Shown: piece after piece, positions 1 to 11,590 of the stretch
Numbering within the stretch: the stretch's first letter is position 1
Layout of the letters: every line of letters starts with the position of its first letter
NCBI GenBank assembly: GCA_000697055.1
Contig: JNDT01001347.1
Coordinates: forward strand, 1 to 44,290
DNA length: 44,290 nt
Direction of reading: 5' to 3'
From: Saksenaea vasiformis B4078
Taxonomy: Eukaryota > Mucoromycota > Mucoromycetes > Mucorales > Saksenaeaceae
Translations under genes and position numbers: made by a program
Notes under the pieces: model-generated
Database searches by the model: none
The model's input: only the letters and a program-made list of their open reading frames with translations
Told to the model about the DNA's origin: nothing

Positions 1-303
1 TCGTGCAAATGACGTGATAAAGATAGGGCTCGATATCTGGTGTTCGAGATAGGATACCATCGTCTCGTGCAAACGATCAATCAGTGATCGAATTTTTTTA
101 TTTCATGCAAAGAGTGTGTGAAAAGTACGGTGTTCTTTATCTCACACAAAAGGCGTGTCGATGATAGGGTACCATCGTGTCATGCAAAGGGGTGAATCAG
201 TGATCGGGTTCTTTTGACTCATAAAAACGGTGTCTCAGAAACTGGATTCCGTCGTCTCATGCAAAAAGTGTGTTGAAGATAGGTTCCTTTTATCTCACAC
301 AAA
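1..303. repeat. Imperfect 38-39 bp tandem minisatellite
   Basis: An anchor of the form TCATGCAAA (variants TCGTGCAAA, TCACACAAA, TCATAAAAA) starts at 1, 65, 103, 142, 180, 219, 257 and 295. All spacings after the first are 38 or 39 bp. The first spacing is 64 bp, which suggests a partly deleted unit. A higher-order similarity is visible: GATAGG-TACCATCGT plus the following anchor and AATCAGTGATCG appear near 50 and again near 165, three units apart. The array is cut by the left window edge, so its full length is unknown. No protein is supported here. Confidence 0.75.
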
Positions 304-1626
304 GAGGATGGCTCAGATAACGGAAAGTGATGCATATTTAAAGCGAGCACTTCTTTTTCTTTTTTTTTTTTTCCTTTGGCTCTGTTGGTACAAACATCCC
401 CGGTACGGATGTCAACTCTTTATTACATATCCAGGATCACTCATTTTTTTGTATGCCGTTAGGCTGCATGACCGCTGTTCCGAACCGTCTTGGCCGTGTT
501 AGTGCTTTATGTCCACACTCAAAGTACGTAAACGTTGTCACACACACACACTCAGTATTCAAGCACCTACGCCAGTTTAGGAAATCGCTCGATACTTAAG
601 CGCTTTACTGCTTTCAAAAAAAAAAAGAAAGAAAGAATTTAAAGAAATAATGTGCATGGTGTCATCATTGCCCCGTTGCATTTAAAATAAGTAAAGTTCG
701 AAACCTAAAAGATGAAAGAAATGAAGTATACGGCGAAGACGATCTACACGTCCAAATTCTACGGCATACAAGGAAATAGTGTTCGTTACCTGGTAACGTT
801 TGATAGAAGTCAGGCTACCCTTAAACAGAACTAGTGCTGGGACAAAGTCCAGCAGTAGGGCATAATTAGATCTATTGATTGATTTAGATACAATTCATTT
901 ATTGGTGTTTTGTGCTGCAGCAAGCAGCTCTCGCGTCAATTAAATTAGTGCTCACTTATATGCTACATCAATTTTCCCAAGAAGACCAAACGACTTCCTT
1001 AACTTTATCCTTTGCTAGACCCAAAATTTATATAGAGAGTAGCAAATAAATGATATTTGCATGTTACATTACTTGCCTGGAAGACTATTTTCATCGCATA
1101 CGGGAGAATAAACCTCGCTTGTTGCCCGCTGGTATGACGAAAGCCTATGTGTCTTATGGTAAGAGCCGGTCTGTGTAAGGAAGATACCTGGAATTTTCTG
1201 CGATAAATGGATTAGACGACCCAGGTCTGGTGTTAAATAGGTATTACACGACGACCTTATGAGTTGCTTATAAGTATAGAACCACAGGAAATGTTCTTGC
1301 GTTTCCACAAATCACATACGGGATAGCAGCGTTGTGCGAGAAGAAAAGCATTATGAAAGAGTTAAACTCTTTCCCACAAGTTTCATACATATAATACCCC
1401 GGTTTTCTGTTATAGAACCAATGATGTGCATCTCCAGTACGTTCCAAGACCTTAGAACACGCTGGATTTGCAAGCAATCTTACCCTTTTTAGTAGCTGTT
1501 TCCTTTCTCAACTCACAAAGCAACTCTTTACTTAAGTAGGTGATTGCCACGCAATAGTATGAATGTCCAATTCACTATAATGTAATACAGCAGCCAGTTA
1601 AATTTTTCCGTGCAAGAAAATGGAGG
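304..1626. other. Intergenic, no gene seen
   Basis: About 1.3 kb with no recognisable coding region. It contains a poly-T run near 355-372, a short CA microsatellite near 539-551 and a purine-rich A/G run near 617-636. Short minus-strand frames at 1069-1477 overlap one another and show no family resemblance. The right part presumably holds the promoter of the Rrn6-like gene that starts at 1627. Confidence 0.5.
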
Positions 1627-4600
1627 ATGGCCTGTCAAACAATGGCGACAAAAAATTCATTCCCAGTCAACCAGAAAAAAAAAAGAATAGTGCTGCAAGG
1701 GACAGTCAAACGATTCAAGAGTGCTCTCATGTCAAAGACAAGGCAGACACCTTACGGACCAAGCGATCTATGCACCACCGATTTTGGAATTCGAATTGAG
1801 GATTGGAATGTTGCGAAGGATCGTGTAGATCCGCCCGAGAATGGTGAATAGCTTGTTATACGATGTAACGATCGGAATTGTAAACCAGCTGTGATAGCTT
1901 GGACATGTATTGGCGAAGAGCAACAAGTAATCCCACCCACAAAACTTTTTAATCCTACAGTATTAATGTCCAGGAGCACTGCTCTGTTTCGGGTACGGAT
2001 TAATCACGTCAAGCATTGCGCTAATGAACTATTAAGGCCCAAGCCGTATTGAAAGATCACCGAGATCTGGCATTCTGTCCATATTCACTTCTACAAGAAG
2101 AGGTACTAGCAGATAACGAGAAGAACGCGATAGCAGAGAAATACGATCCATACAGAGGCAACATTTTTGATACCTTCCATGTCGGGGAGAAACGGTTTAT
2201 AGCATTTGCCGCTGGTGCAGATCAGTCCAGCTTGTGTAAGTCTGCATTCATTGCTGCAGTATATCTAAAGAAAAATTGCAGATATTTTCTCGATGGACAG
2301 TGCATCGTTTCTTTTAAGAGATGATAGTAACAATCAATGGGAATGTAAGACAATACCTGCAGGTCATGTCACGTTGCAGTCCGTGGTGAAATTTTCAAAT
2401 CCAATCCGGCAAATTTTGACATCTCCTGCGAAGAACGACGATCCTTGTAAGAGTATCTATGTGATGAAAATGATGAATTAACAAATTTTATAGTATCGAT
2501 TATTATTGGCGTAAGAACAACATGCGGTGCTATGATTGTTAAGCTCGAAGTGGATCTCAGCAAGAAAACGAGCAACGTAGAAGCGCATATTGTACATCAG
2601 TTTAGACCTCAAAGAGAATCTGCGGAAGAGCGACAATGCACACTTGTTCACCTTACGCTGAGCCCTTACAACGAAAATCAATATGCTGTTATCGGTGATA
2701 ACGGTTATGTTGCCCTTTTTGATATACGGCTGAAAGGCTGTGAAAAAGAGCGAGTGGCCGAAAGTTTTGGAGATGCAAAATCATCCAGCTACAGTAAAAG
2801 GTGGCGATCGTGCGCCTTTGGTGCCACCGCTCGGGTAATCGTTACCGCCTCGCCTCATACTGTAGAACTGGTTGATTTTCGAGTAAGTGTTAGCGATAGA
2901 TGACGAAGAACGCTGACTCATGGTCCATAGTCGCCTCACGCTCAACGGCGTACAATATACAAGTCATCTTCAAAGCAACGAATATATGCTCTTGACGTGG
3001 CCAAATTTCCATTTCGGAACCACATTTATGTATCAACCTCGAGTGAAATCCTATTACTCGACGCGAGATATCCAAGCCGATGCATAGGTAGATGGGCTCA
3101 TCACATGGATGATGCACCACCAACTTCTATTGAAATGTTTCTACCTTTGGATCCTGCGGAATCCTACAGTATGTCACTTGGTATTTGAATCACAGCATTT
3201 CTAACAGATCGATTGGTATTAGTACGTTTATTGGTTGGAAGCTTTCGAAAAAACTGTCTTCTGGCTCTTCAATACCGGTACGATGGCCGGATAGGTTACA
3301 AGTACGTTGCAAAAAGTCGTTTGATTTCGTCAATAACATTAGATAACAGATCAGATTCCGACCGTCCAACAAAGTCATCACCTATTCTTTCGAGACCAAG
3401 GTACGCCACGCTTATAGAGCACAATGCGCAGTACGCATCCTCGAAATACGACATACCATCGATTGGAACCAAGGTCCTGAGGGAAACAGTGCATTCTGCA
3501 GCAGTTAGCACAAAAAAGGAGATTTTTATCGCTCTCCGTATGCTGGATAATGGCGCTGTTCATGCTCAGTTGCTTGGCGAGAACACAGATGGGAAACGCC
3601 TGACTCCCGAAAGCCTCTTGCGCTACATGACCGATCAAACGATACAAGAAACGCTTTGCGAGGAAGCAAAAGAGGAGGAGAAGCAAGATCGAACTTCTAA
3701 TGGAAGGTTGTGGAAACCTGTAGCACTCTATCAAGGTAAACCAGTCGTTACTCCGCTACAAGCAACTTGCTGATGTTGACTTAGATTTGGTGACCAAAAA
3801 CCTGGCATTAAGTTTGCCGTTATGGAGACACGCAGACGCTACTGAAGTTTCCCAGATAACGGAGAATCTGATCAAATCAACAAAGGACATAAAGAAACCG
3901 ATGACACTGTAAGTACATCTGGTAAATTATACATTTTGTAGTGATGCAACTTTCATAGACGGGATATTCTGGGGAAGAAAACGTCGTTAAGGTTAAAGAC
4001 GACGGATATGAAGGAAATTGATACCCTCTTGCGAGAACAAGGACATGTCGAAGGTCAAATGGTCAATCTAAAAGAATTGGCGTTAGATTTGAATAATACA
4101 CAGGATGCATTTGGCAAGCAATCCACAAGACAAGCTAGCGCAGACGAGGTCATAAGCGAAGCGAGGAAATCAACACGCGAAGCTTTAAATGAACTGTTCG
4201 CACAGGAGCTCACAGCTAGTTCTCTTGCGTACATACCCCCTCCTGGCCAAGACAAAAACAAGTTACGTTACTTTGTTTCTGCCAACAGTGAATTCAAAAT
4301 GACAGCATCCGCGGCCTTGTTAGCTCGCGAATGGGATGTCAATATACCGAAAGACATACCTGTTATGTTTGGGGAAGAGATTCTTGGCGATGAGGACGAC
4401 TTAATGCCTGTTCACCGGACAAGTAAGAAACGAGCACGATTGGCTGTACCAGAAGATATACCGTCCACGCTTCCATTTGATTTCCCCGATTCGCAGGATA
4501 TACAAGAGGGTGTGGATCTGGTACAACCTCCATCCTTTGCCGACATTTCTTCCCAACCGTTGCCTGGTGCTTTTGGCGACCGCAAGTCAGTGGGAGGAAA

Positions 4601-4643
4601 ATTGAAAAAGAAAAAGAAGCCGAAAACAAAAGGTTTCAAGTAA
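1627..4643 (+). CDS. rrn6: Rrn6/TAF1C-like RNA polymerase I initiation factor
   Basis: Rrn6 is a subunit of the core factor that recruits RNA polymerase I to the rDNA promoter in the nucleolus; its animal counterpart is TAF1C of SL1. I join nine exons: 1627-1843, 1898-1992, 2037-2235, 2282-2446, 2494-2882, 2931-3168, 3223-3735, 3785-3908 and 3959-4643. They total 2625 nt (874 aa) with compatible phases throughout. Two parts suggest the family. A WD-like segment around residues 280-300 reads TSSEILLLDARYP. The C-terminus has a SQPLPGAFG motif followed by a lysine-rich tail ending KTKGFK, typical of Rrn6. The middle is weakly conserved, as usual for this family. The start at 1627 is the least certain part: an ATG at 1620 in another frame reaches a stop quickly. 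The gene converges on the Scp160 gene. Family assignment is from memory of motifs, not a search. Confidence 0.75.
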
Positions 4644-5219
4644 CTCTGTTTCACCATCTTTCCCTTTCATACATTATTATTGTATACGCAGTGCTGGTCA
4701 CAGCAGCTCACAACAGATCACAATCCTCGTTATGGGATACCTTGAACCATGAGTATATATATATACATAAAAACACGCGCACTTTCCATGTGAATAGATT
4801 GAAAACAGTTACTGGAAACCATCCCTCTGGAAGGGCCCTTTTAGCATAGGCATGTAAACTCCCCCTCGGGAACGAAATGAAAATAGTCTCATAAAAATGG
4901 CAGAGAATATACAGACAAGTCTGACTATAAAATGAACCTCGAGTTTCATGCTCATCAATTGTCATCTTTGGAGGAGCCAATTGCCCAAGATCCTCCTCCC
5001 CCTAAGGAAGGATGACAATGCATGCAAGATCGTAATAGGAGTCAGAGAGAAACAAACTACTCCCGGCTTTATGACATGGCTAGTGCCAAAAACAGGAACT
5101 TTTTTTTTTGTTGTTGTTGTTGTTGGAGACAAGACCTAATTTACACTAAAGAAGCATTTCATTTTTTCTTTTTTCTTTTTCTTTTTTTAAATGTCTACAG
5201 AGAGAAAAAGTTGGGGTTC
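4644..5219. other. Convergent intergenic spacer with low complexity
   Basis: This 576-bp spacer separates the 3' ends of two convergent genes, so it should hold both 3' UTRs and polyadenylation signals. It contains an AT dinucleotide run near 4755-4766, a poly-T tract plus GTT microsatellite near 5101-5124 and T-rich stretches near 5162-5188. On the minus strand these T runs read as poly-A. No separate gene is supported. Confidence 0.55.
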
Positions 5220-8145
5220 TTAATTGCCGGCGGGAGGGGTAGTCGATGCCTTTTCTCCTGCTTTCTTCTTTTCTTCTGCAATACGAGCTTCTCTTTCTTT
5301 TCGCTTGGTCGACAGTTCCTTTTCATATTCGTAAAGCTCGACCAGTTCTTCCTTGGCAGAAGTAGCGTCCTTCTTGCGACCACGGATCGTGATATTATCA
5401 GTGCTGTCTGACTCGGAGCTCTTGGGGAATTTAACAAAGACATTGTACTTTTCTTCGAGTTTCTTCACGTAACGACCATTAGGTCCAATCAAAAATCGGT
5501 GGTATTCTCGGGGGACGTTCAAGCTGAGCGTCACTTGGTCGGCCAAGTTGGCGACCAGCGCCAGAATACGTTCCTTTGCTGCTTCTACATTGGTCTTAAT
5601 ACCCTGGACGGTCACATTGACCTTTTGTTGAGATTTCTTTGCCGACTTTGAAATTTCGCCATTTTCACCCTTTGACGGGTCACTGATATCAATCTTCACA
5701 CCAAGATCATCCTTGAGCTTGTTGATGTTGGCACCAGCCTTACCAATGACGTGTGCAGAGTAGGCTGCAGGTATGGTGAATTCAACCGAGTAGGAGTTGA
5801 TAAACTAAAATTCATCCGCGTTACGCCAGGGATCAATGGAAAAACACACACACAACTTACCTCTTCGTGTTTCGCGGCGTTGTAGACCTTATTGATCTCG
5901 GCGATCACGTGGTTCACCTCACTGCTGAGACCACGAATCACAACGGAATCTTCGGATCCATTGCCGAATCGAACGGCCACGGTAGAATCATCACCGCCCA
6001 CAATGGCATTCAACGTCGTACCCTTTGGTCCAATAATGGTTTGGTGGTATTTTGCGGGAATAGAGATCGTCCTGCTTACAAAGTCAGCCTAGGTTAAAGA
6101 GGTTAGCACTTTCAAGCAGATTCCAAACAAGAAGAAGAATTTACCGAATCAGCCGCAATCTTCTTCATGTCAGCAACAGCTCCTTCCAGTGCCTCCTTTC
6201 TCTTTTCTTCGTCTGCACCTTCGTAGACAATCAAAATACTTGCAGTCTCTTCCTTCTCATCGGGCACAATGATTTCAACAGTATGACGCGCCTTGATACG
6301 TTGAATCTGCTTGGCATGACGAACAGTGATATGACGGTGGAGATGAGGTTCGATGTCAACCGTGGTGAAAGCTTCAGGCTTAATGCCACGGCATTGACCC
6401 CAGGCAGCTTGATAAGCTTCAGTCAGCTTCTCTTCATTCTTGCTGACAAGATCAATAGGCACCGATCCTCCCAGAGTGGCGACGTCTGGCAAGCCAACTT
6501 CGACATCGTACTCCTGCTCAATCTTCTTCAATGTGCCACGGCTGATGAAATACTTGAGCATGTGCTTGCCAAGCTGTGCTGGCTCTTTCACCTTGTGCTG
6601 AGCAGCCAAATCCAGCGCAATAACATGGATCGTGCGCTGTTTGTCCATCACCAACTTAAGGCAGTTGCCCAAATTGGAATCAGGACCGTGGATTGTGATG
6701 CTATCGGAAGGCTCCTCAGCAGACGGAATTTCGACAGTACATCCTGACAAAACGATGTTGCATAAGCGCCTAACTACTTTTTTTTCTTGTTCATTGCTTA
6801 CCTGTCTCGCTGAAGATTTCAAGAAGAGTAGCACCATCCTTTCCAAGAAGATGCTTGTGCTTAGCACGGGGCACCGAGATGGAGGTAGTGCCCAATGACT
6901 TTTTCAAATTGTTGTAGCTATTCTCCAGAGCCTGCTTGGCCAGCTGCACTTTCTCCTTGTCACCAGTAATAACAAAGACGGATTCAGTAGTTCCTTCTGT
7001 TCCAACAGCAGGTGCGGACACACGCGGTGGCTGAATCTTGATGTTCAGTTCTTCCTCCAAACCTTTGATCGTGCTATGATTAGGTCCGCAGAGGAAAAGA
7101 TGGTATTTTGCATCAAACTGATCCAGCTTGATGGTCTGCTTGGCAGTCTATAGAGAAAAAAGAATAGATGAGCACAGTGCAAGAAACATGGTGTTTTGAC
7201 CAAGATACCTTTTCACTAACGATCTTTTCAATCTCCTCCCGAGCAATCTTGATGCCAGCAGCATCTCCCACAACAGTAATGTTTACCATATCCTCGTCAG
7301 ACTGCTCTTCTTCTTCTCCATCCTTACGAGGAGGCATGTTGATGCGAGTGCTGGATTTCGCTTCAATTTGCTGCAAATTTTTACCCTTTGCACCAATGAT
7401 AAAGCGGCGCGTTGAGGAAGGCACGGCGATTTCGACAGTGCGCTAAAGTAATTCATCATAAAAAAATGGCCTACGCTCCCCAACTATTATTACTCACCTT
7501 CACAACAAGACCCGCAACCAACTCTCTCTTTGCCTTGGCAATATCGTCTGGGGTACCTTGGATAAGGAAGGTGGTGGTACCAGCACGATTGGTAGAAGCA
7601 ATAATGGTCGTGCCTGTCTTGTTAATGACTTGCTGGATGACATCGGCATTGCTCTTGAATCCAAGAGGCTTGCTGAGTTGGTTTGCAATCTGTTCATTGG
7701 CAGGCAAGCTGAGGACATCCGTCACCTGAATAGCTGACTTCTTTGCAGCGCCCGAAGGAGGGGCTGGCGAACCTGTGCGCTGTGACACCGGCTGTGTTTT
7801 GACGCGGGAAGCGGCAGCAGACCAACCAGATGCGACGGGTGCGCGAGGTGCGGCAGATGACAATGATGGGAAAGCTGATTCAGAAGAAAGATCCAATTTG
7901 GCATCCTTTTTCTTTTCCTTCTTGGGAGGTGAGACCACGGGCTTCGTGATAGGAACGGGGTGGTCACCAGCAATGAGTGGTTCAGCAAAGACGGCATTAT
8001 CAACAACCACTGGGTCATCTGGACTGGGGACAATAGGTTCGACCTCGGGCGCGTCAACAGAGGCATTCGCGGCTTGAGCGTGCAATAAAGCCAGCTGAGC
8101 CGACGGCGGTAAAGATTCGAGGACGGGTTGATCGGAAGGGTCCAT
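5220..8145 (-). CDS. SCP160: Multi-KH-domain RNA-binding protein (vigilin/Scp160)
   Basis: Scp160/vigilin binds many mRNAs and associates with polysomes and the ER. Six exons join as 8145-7498, 7442-7209, 7147-6802, 6743-6145, 6088-5861 and 5804-5220. They total 2640 nt (879 aa), shorter than the roughly 1200 aa of yeast and animal members. An acidic/proline-rich N-terminus with a SESAFPSL motif precedes about nine KH repeats. Five keep the RNA-contacting GxxG loop: GAKG, GKDG, GPKG, GKAG and GPNG. The first, third, fifth and sixth are degenerate; the third reads GPNH in the loop position. The C-terminus after the last KH is a charged helix rich in E, K and R. The ATG at 8145 is the first in frame after an upstream region with no better start. 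The reading is strong; the exact KH count is approximate. Confidence 0.93.
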
Positions 8146-9919
8146 GTTCAGCTACGCGAAATATAGAAGGGGAACGCGGGAAAAAGTCAAACAGAAAGAA
8201 AAATAGCACGACTAAGTAAAGTTGGAAAAGATTCCCGGTATCGGTGGGTCTGTGCTTAGAATCGGCCGCGAGATGATTAACAAAGTCGTTAAAACTTTGC
8301 CGGGGTAAGAGGGAAGGAAAGGAGAATCTGGGCGGAAGCAGAATCAAGGCTTCAACTTTTATCCAATCACTACGCTTGGTGCTGTTGCAACCCGAAACGT
8401 GGCCTGCGACAGAGCGTAAAGCCAATTGAATCACCGCAAAAATAAAAAGTTCTCTCGTGTGCTGCAACTGATCCAAGGTCTGAACCCAATCCGTACCTTG
8501 TACCATTTGCTTCACGGACGTATCACATCCAATGATTTAAGTATTTACAGTTTAACTTTCGGTGCCTTCATAGGTTAAAGAAAAAAGTTGTACCAGTAAC
8601 CTGACTACGTCCAAGGGTGGCCGGGTCCACGGCACAAGGAACATAACCTTTGACTTGAGGTCGGACATCAACGAGGAGAAGCTTTTGCAGACATTGCAAC
8701 GAGCCATTTTCTATAGTTATTGGGACGAATGTGTTCCTGAAGGAGGACGGAGTCACAAATGCAGCTGAAGAGCAGTAAAGCGGGATCCGTAGGAAAGCAT
8801 TTTAATGGGTTTTGGATACACTTTTGCGTCAAGTGAATTATCATTTTACGTTCAAGTCGAATAAATTTCGCGCTGTAAACTGATGAGTCGTTGCGCGGAA
8901 AGGCGATTCGTTTTTGCGTTGATCCAATGAATAGTTCACGCCTGGATAACCAGGCATTTTGCATTAAGGTGGTTCAGTGATGGATGGTTTGTCAGTATCC
9001 TGTCAGAAGTCATAAAATGTTTCGGACTTCCAACGCGGGTACCAAAACGAAAAAGGGGGATTGATCACAAAATTTCAATCTTCTTCCTCTTCTCTTCAAT
9101 TATTTGATGTGTCAACTCTTTATCAATCCAACGTATGGAAATCCATCTGGTAAATGAAAACGCATAGACATGAAATAAGTGAAAAAAAACTGTCTAACCA
9201 TATAACTTCAGTATGTCTACCAAGCCTCCAAATTGAATCCGGAAGGGTAAGCACGGTGTGCGGTGCTCTCAATCAAGGTAGTTTGTACAACAATAAACAT
9301 CAATCATTAACATTATATCTTAGCAAAATATACATAAGTTTTGAAGAAAGATATCCACAAGACATCTCTCAAAAGAAGTGCTTTACACAAAACGGTATGA
9401 CAACATTTTGATGTCCTTTTTCTCACGGAATCATCTAACCTCAGAAAACAATAGATCTTAACTCTTATACTTGAACTATCTCTGACTGAACGCATGATGG
9501 CACCAATTGGCTCAAGCACCGTCGATTACAGCAAGATTTCACGTCTGAGAACAGGGCTGGCGCATCCAGAACGATGAAGTAATTTCGGACACCGCGGAAA
9601 TAAAACAAAGACGTAAGAGAATAGGCAGATCAGTATGTTTGATTCTTAACACTTTGATACTTCCACTATCTGTAGTTGCAGACAAGCGAAACATTTTTCA
9701 TTCGACATTGGGTGATTGGGTGGGTCCCTTTCTTCTCTTTGTGCCGGACGCTGCATTCCCGGACGAACTTCTTCTCCTCCTCGGTTGCACCCACCGTGGA
9801 TTCGGTGCGGTGCGGCCGCCCATCCCCAGCGGTGGGATACCTTCGGGGTAAGGAAAAGATATCAATATCGTTCCATTTACTAACCATGGACGAATTTTTA
9901 TGCTGCTCGAATAAACTAT
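8146..9919. other. Intergenic, no convincing gene
   Basis: The first few hundred bases are the probable promoter and 5' UTR of the Scp160 gene. An open minus-strand frame at 8054-8515 overlaps the start of that gene in another frame and looks like a shadow. A short minus-strand frame at 8568-8756 has no start context or family resemblance. The rest, to about 9900, is AT-rich with stops in all frames. Overlapping frames on both strands at 9639-9976 are mutually exclusive and I cannot choose one. Confidence 0.45.
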
Positions 9920-10083
9920 GCATCCACTGAAGAACCAAGTTGACGTAAGTAAAGTATTACCTCCCCGCCAATTCATTAACTAATGACCGCATATTCATTG
10001 CTTTCCTTAGCGCAAACTTGATTCTTCGTGGACGCGTAATTTATTTAGAATAGCGTAAAACTTGTTCAATAAATAGTAATGGG
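9920..10083. repeat. Diverged direct repeat, copy 1
   Basis: This stretch begins GCATCCACTGAAG, passes through TTGACGTAAGTAAAGTATTA and ends near TAGCGTAAAACTTGTTCAAT. It aligns in the same orientation and order with 10516-10686, with several small indels. No coding frame runs through both copies. It could be a duplicated intergenic segment or a remnant of a non-coding mobile element; no terminal inverted repeats are obvious. Confidence 0.6.
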
Positions 10084-10515
10084 TGCATCTGTACGGAAGG
10101 TCACACGGGCCGCTTCGTCTATCTGACTGAATTATGGAGTACTCTGTTCATTGTTAGAAGACGACTGTCGAGCTAACACTTACAACTCAGACCTAAAATC
10201 ACACAACTAAACACGTATGGTTATATAACAGTTCATCAAGAACATCTTTCGATTTTCATCCACAGGCAATTACGAAATATAGTGTCACGTAACTTTTAAC
10301 AATAGATACGAATCGTAACTTACGCAAACCAATGATACTATTCACAAACACTGGATTTTGAGCACACATTTACGTCATGCAAATATTACTTTGCGTCGAT
10401 ATCACCTCAATCCTGCGGTGAGGAGCAGCGTATCTTTGTGCAGAGGATCAGGTACCTTTACTTCCGAATCAAAGGTGTATTGCGTTGGTTCATTGTAATA
10501 GTGTATATAAATTTC
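10084..10515. other. Spacer between the two direct repeat copies
   Basis: AT-rich sequence with no open frame of note and no further clear copy of the flanking repeat. No RNA gene boxes were seen. Confidence 0.4.
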
Positions 10516-10686
10516 GCATCCATCGAGGGACCGCGTTGATGTAAGTAGTGTATGAATTTGTTGCCAACTTATGTATTGACGAACGCATACTTGATTCTTT
10601 TTTTTTTTTTTTTGCGTAAAAGTGGTTCCTCATGGATGCAAAATTTATATAGATTAGCGTAAAAACTTGTTCAATAATCAGTATAG
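10516..10686. repeat. Diverged direct repeat, copy 2
   Basis: Second copy of the repeat at 9920-10083. Shared blocks are GCATCCA near the start, GTTGATGTAAGTA (copy 1 GTTGACGTAAGTA), CTTGATTCTT in the middle and TTAGCGTAAAAACTTGTTCA at the end. A poly-T run of about 17 bases near 10598 is inserted here relative to copy 1. The repeat start offset is 596 bp. Confidence 0.6.
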
Positions 10687-11021
10687 TGCTGGCAGTTCTC
10701 AGAAGTTAGAAAAAATGCCGGGTAGTTATCCGAGAAAACCGATTGTAGACAATGGGCAATACGTTTTCTTTTTTCCACGAGACTGCAAGTTGGTCAGGAG
10801 AACAAGAACGTCACACAAACAAGCTGTGTCTGTCAACTGTGATTCGAGTAAGAGAATGCTAAGGAAAGAGAAATCAAAAGACAGATAATATATTTTTATT
10901 GCTGGTCTTATACTTTCGCAAGAAGAAAGAGGTCAAATGTATGTGGGTTGAAGTTGTGTGCGCTGTTTACATTGTAGGTACGTATGCGAATTCATGAAAA
11001 AGGAGAAGTCAGTAGCGGAGA
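10687..11021. other. Intergenic, downstream of the SAP30-like gene
   Basis: A plus-strand open frame ends at 10888 but begins inside the repeat and resembles no family known to me. The region probably contains the 3' UTR of the minus-strand gene that ends at 11022. Confidence 0.4.
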
Positions 11022-11502
11022 TTACATATGCAGAGGTAGTCGTAGCACACTGTCTAAAGAGACAAAACCAACGTAAGCAAAATAGAGTGCATAGATTACT
11101 TTTCTAGTTACCTCGATAACGAGCTGAATACAGAAAACATGTAATGGCATCCACTTCCTTAACTGTTTGGTTTGCAAAATGACGGGAAACAGTCGCAACA
11201 AGTTCCTCCTTGTTTGTGGTCGATTTTGGCTTGATATTGTGCACTCGGACGTATTTGCGCAGGACAGAGATATCCAACGAGTTAAAGTCAATCTTTCGGT
11301 ATAAATTGTCAAGCACACATAATATGATTTAAGCAATGGCGTCTTTTACCGTTTGGAATTCCTTGCCGACGTTGTTACCGTCCACCACTCGTCGCCTCTT
11401 CTCACGCTCTCGATCTCGTTCCGCTGCTTGTTTAAAAGCCGTATGCGAAGAATGTGCAACTCCGTTTCCGTTAAATGTCGATGTCTTCAGTTTCGATCCC
11501 AT
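11022..11502 (-). CDS. SAP30-type Sin3-binding protein
   Basis: SAP30 family proteins bridge the Sin3 scaffold and class I histone deacetylases in a nuclear corepressor complex. Three exons join as 11502-11350 (phase 0), 11292-11112 and 11053-11022, giving 366 nt (121 aa). The N-terminal half is basic and predicted helical (ERDREREKRRR near residues 29-38). From about residue 52 the Sin3-binding domain is clear: IDFNSLDISVLRKYVRVH, then a KEELVATVSRHF segment and a TCFLYSARYR segment near the end. The last ten codons come from a 32-nt exon after a canonical CTCTTTAG acceptor. Animal SAP30 is about 220 aa with an N-terminal zinc finger; that finger is absent here, as in several fungal homologues. 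The acceptor of intron 1 (CGAAAG) is weak but is the only AG in range and preserves the domain. Confidence 0.85.
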
Positions 11503-11590
11503 GATGTAAAAAGAGAAAAAAAAATCGCCGGCCTTTTTTCTGCGGCAGCTGAAAAAGGAGTTATCCGAGGGCACTACTATGTTTTGCGGA

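Noticed and set aside
1..303. CRISPR-like array
   Set aside because: The units are diverged along their whole length and there are no conserved repeats with unique spacers; the genome is eukaryotic.
1620..1797. Alternative start at 1620 for the Rrn6-like gene (MEDGLSNNG reading)
   Set aside because: That frame hits a stop at about 1797 and does not join in phase with exon 2 as cleanly as the frame from 1627.
6283..6747. 154-codon plus-strand frame
   Set aside because: Antisense shadow of the KH5/KH6 exon of the Scp160 gene.
7775..8077. 100-codon plus-strand frame rich in Gly/Ser/Thr
   Set aside because: Antisense to the low-complexity N-terminus of the Scp160 protein; composition explains it.
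8054..8515. 153-codon minus-strand open frame
   Set aside because: It overlaps the N-terminal coding part of the Scp160 gene in another frame and its region is better explained as promoter and 5' UTR.
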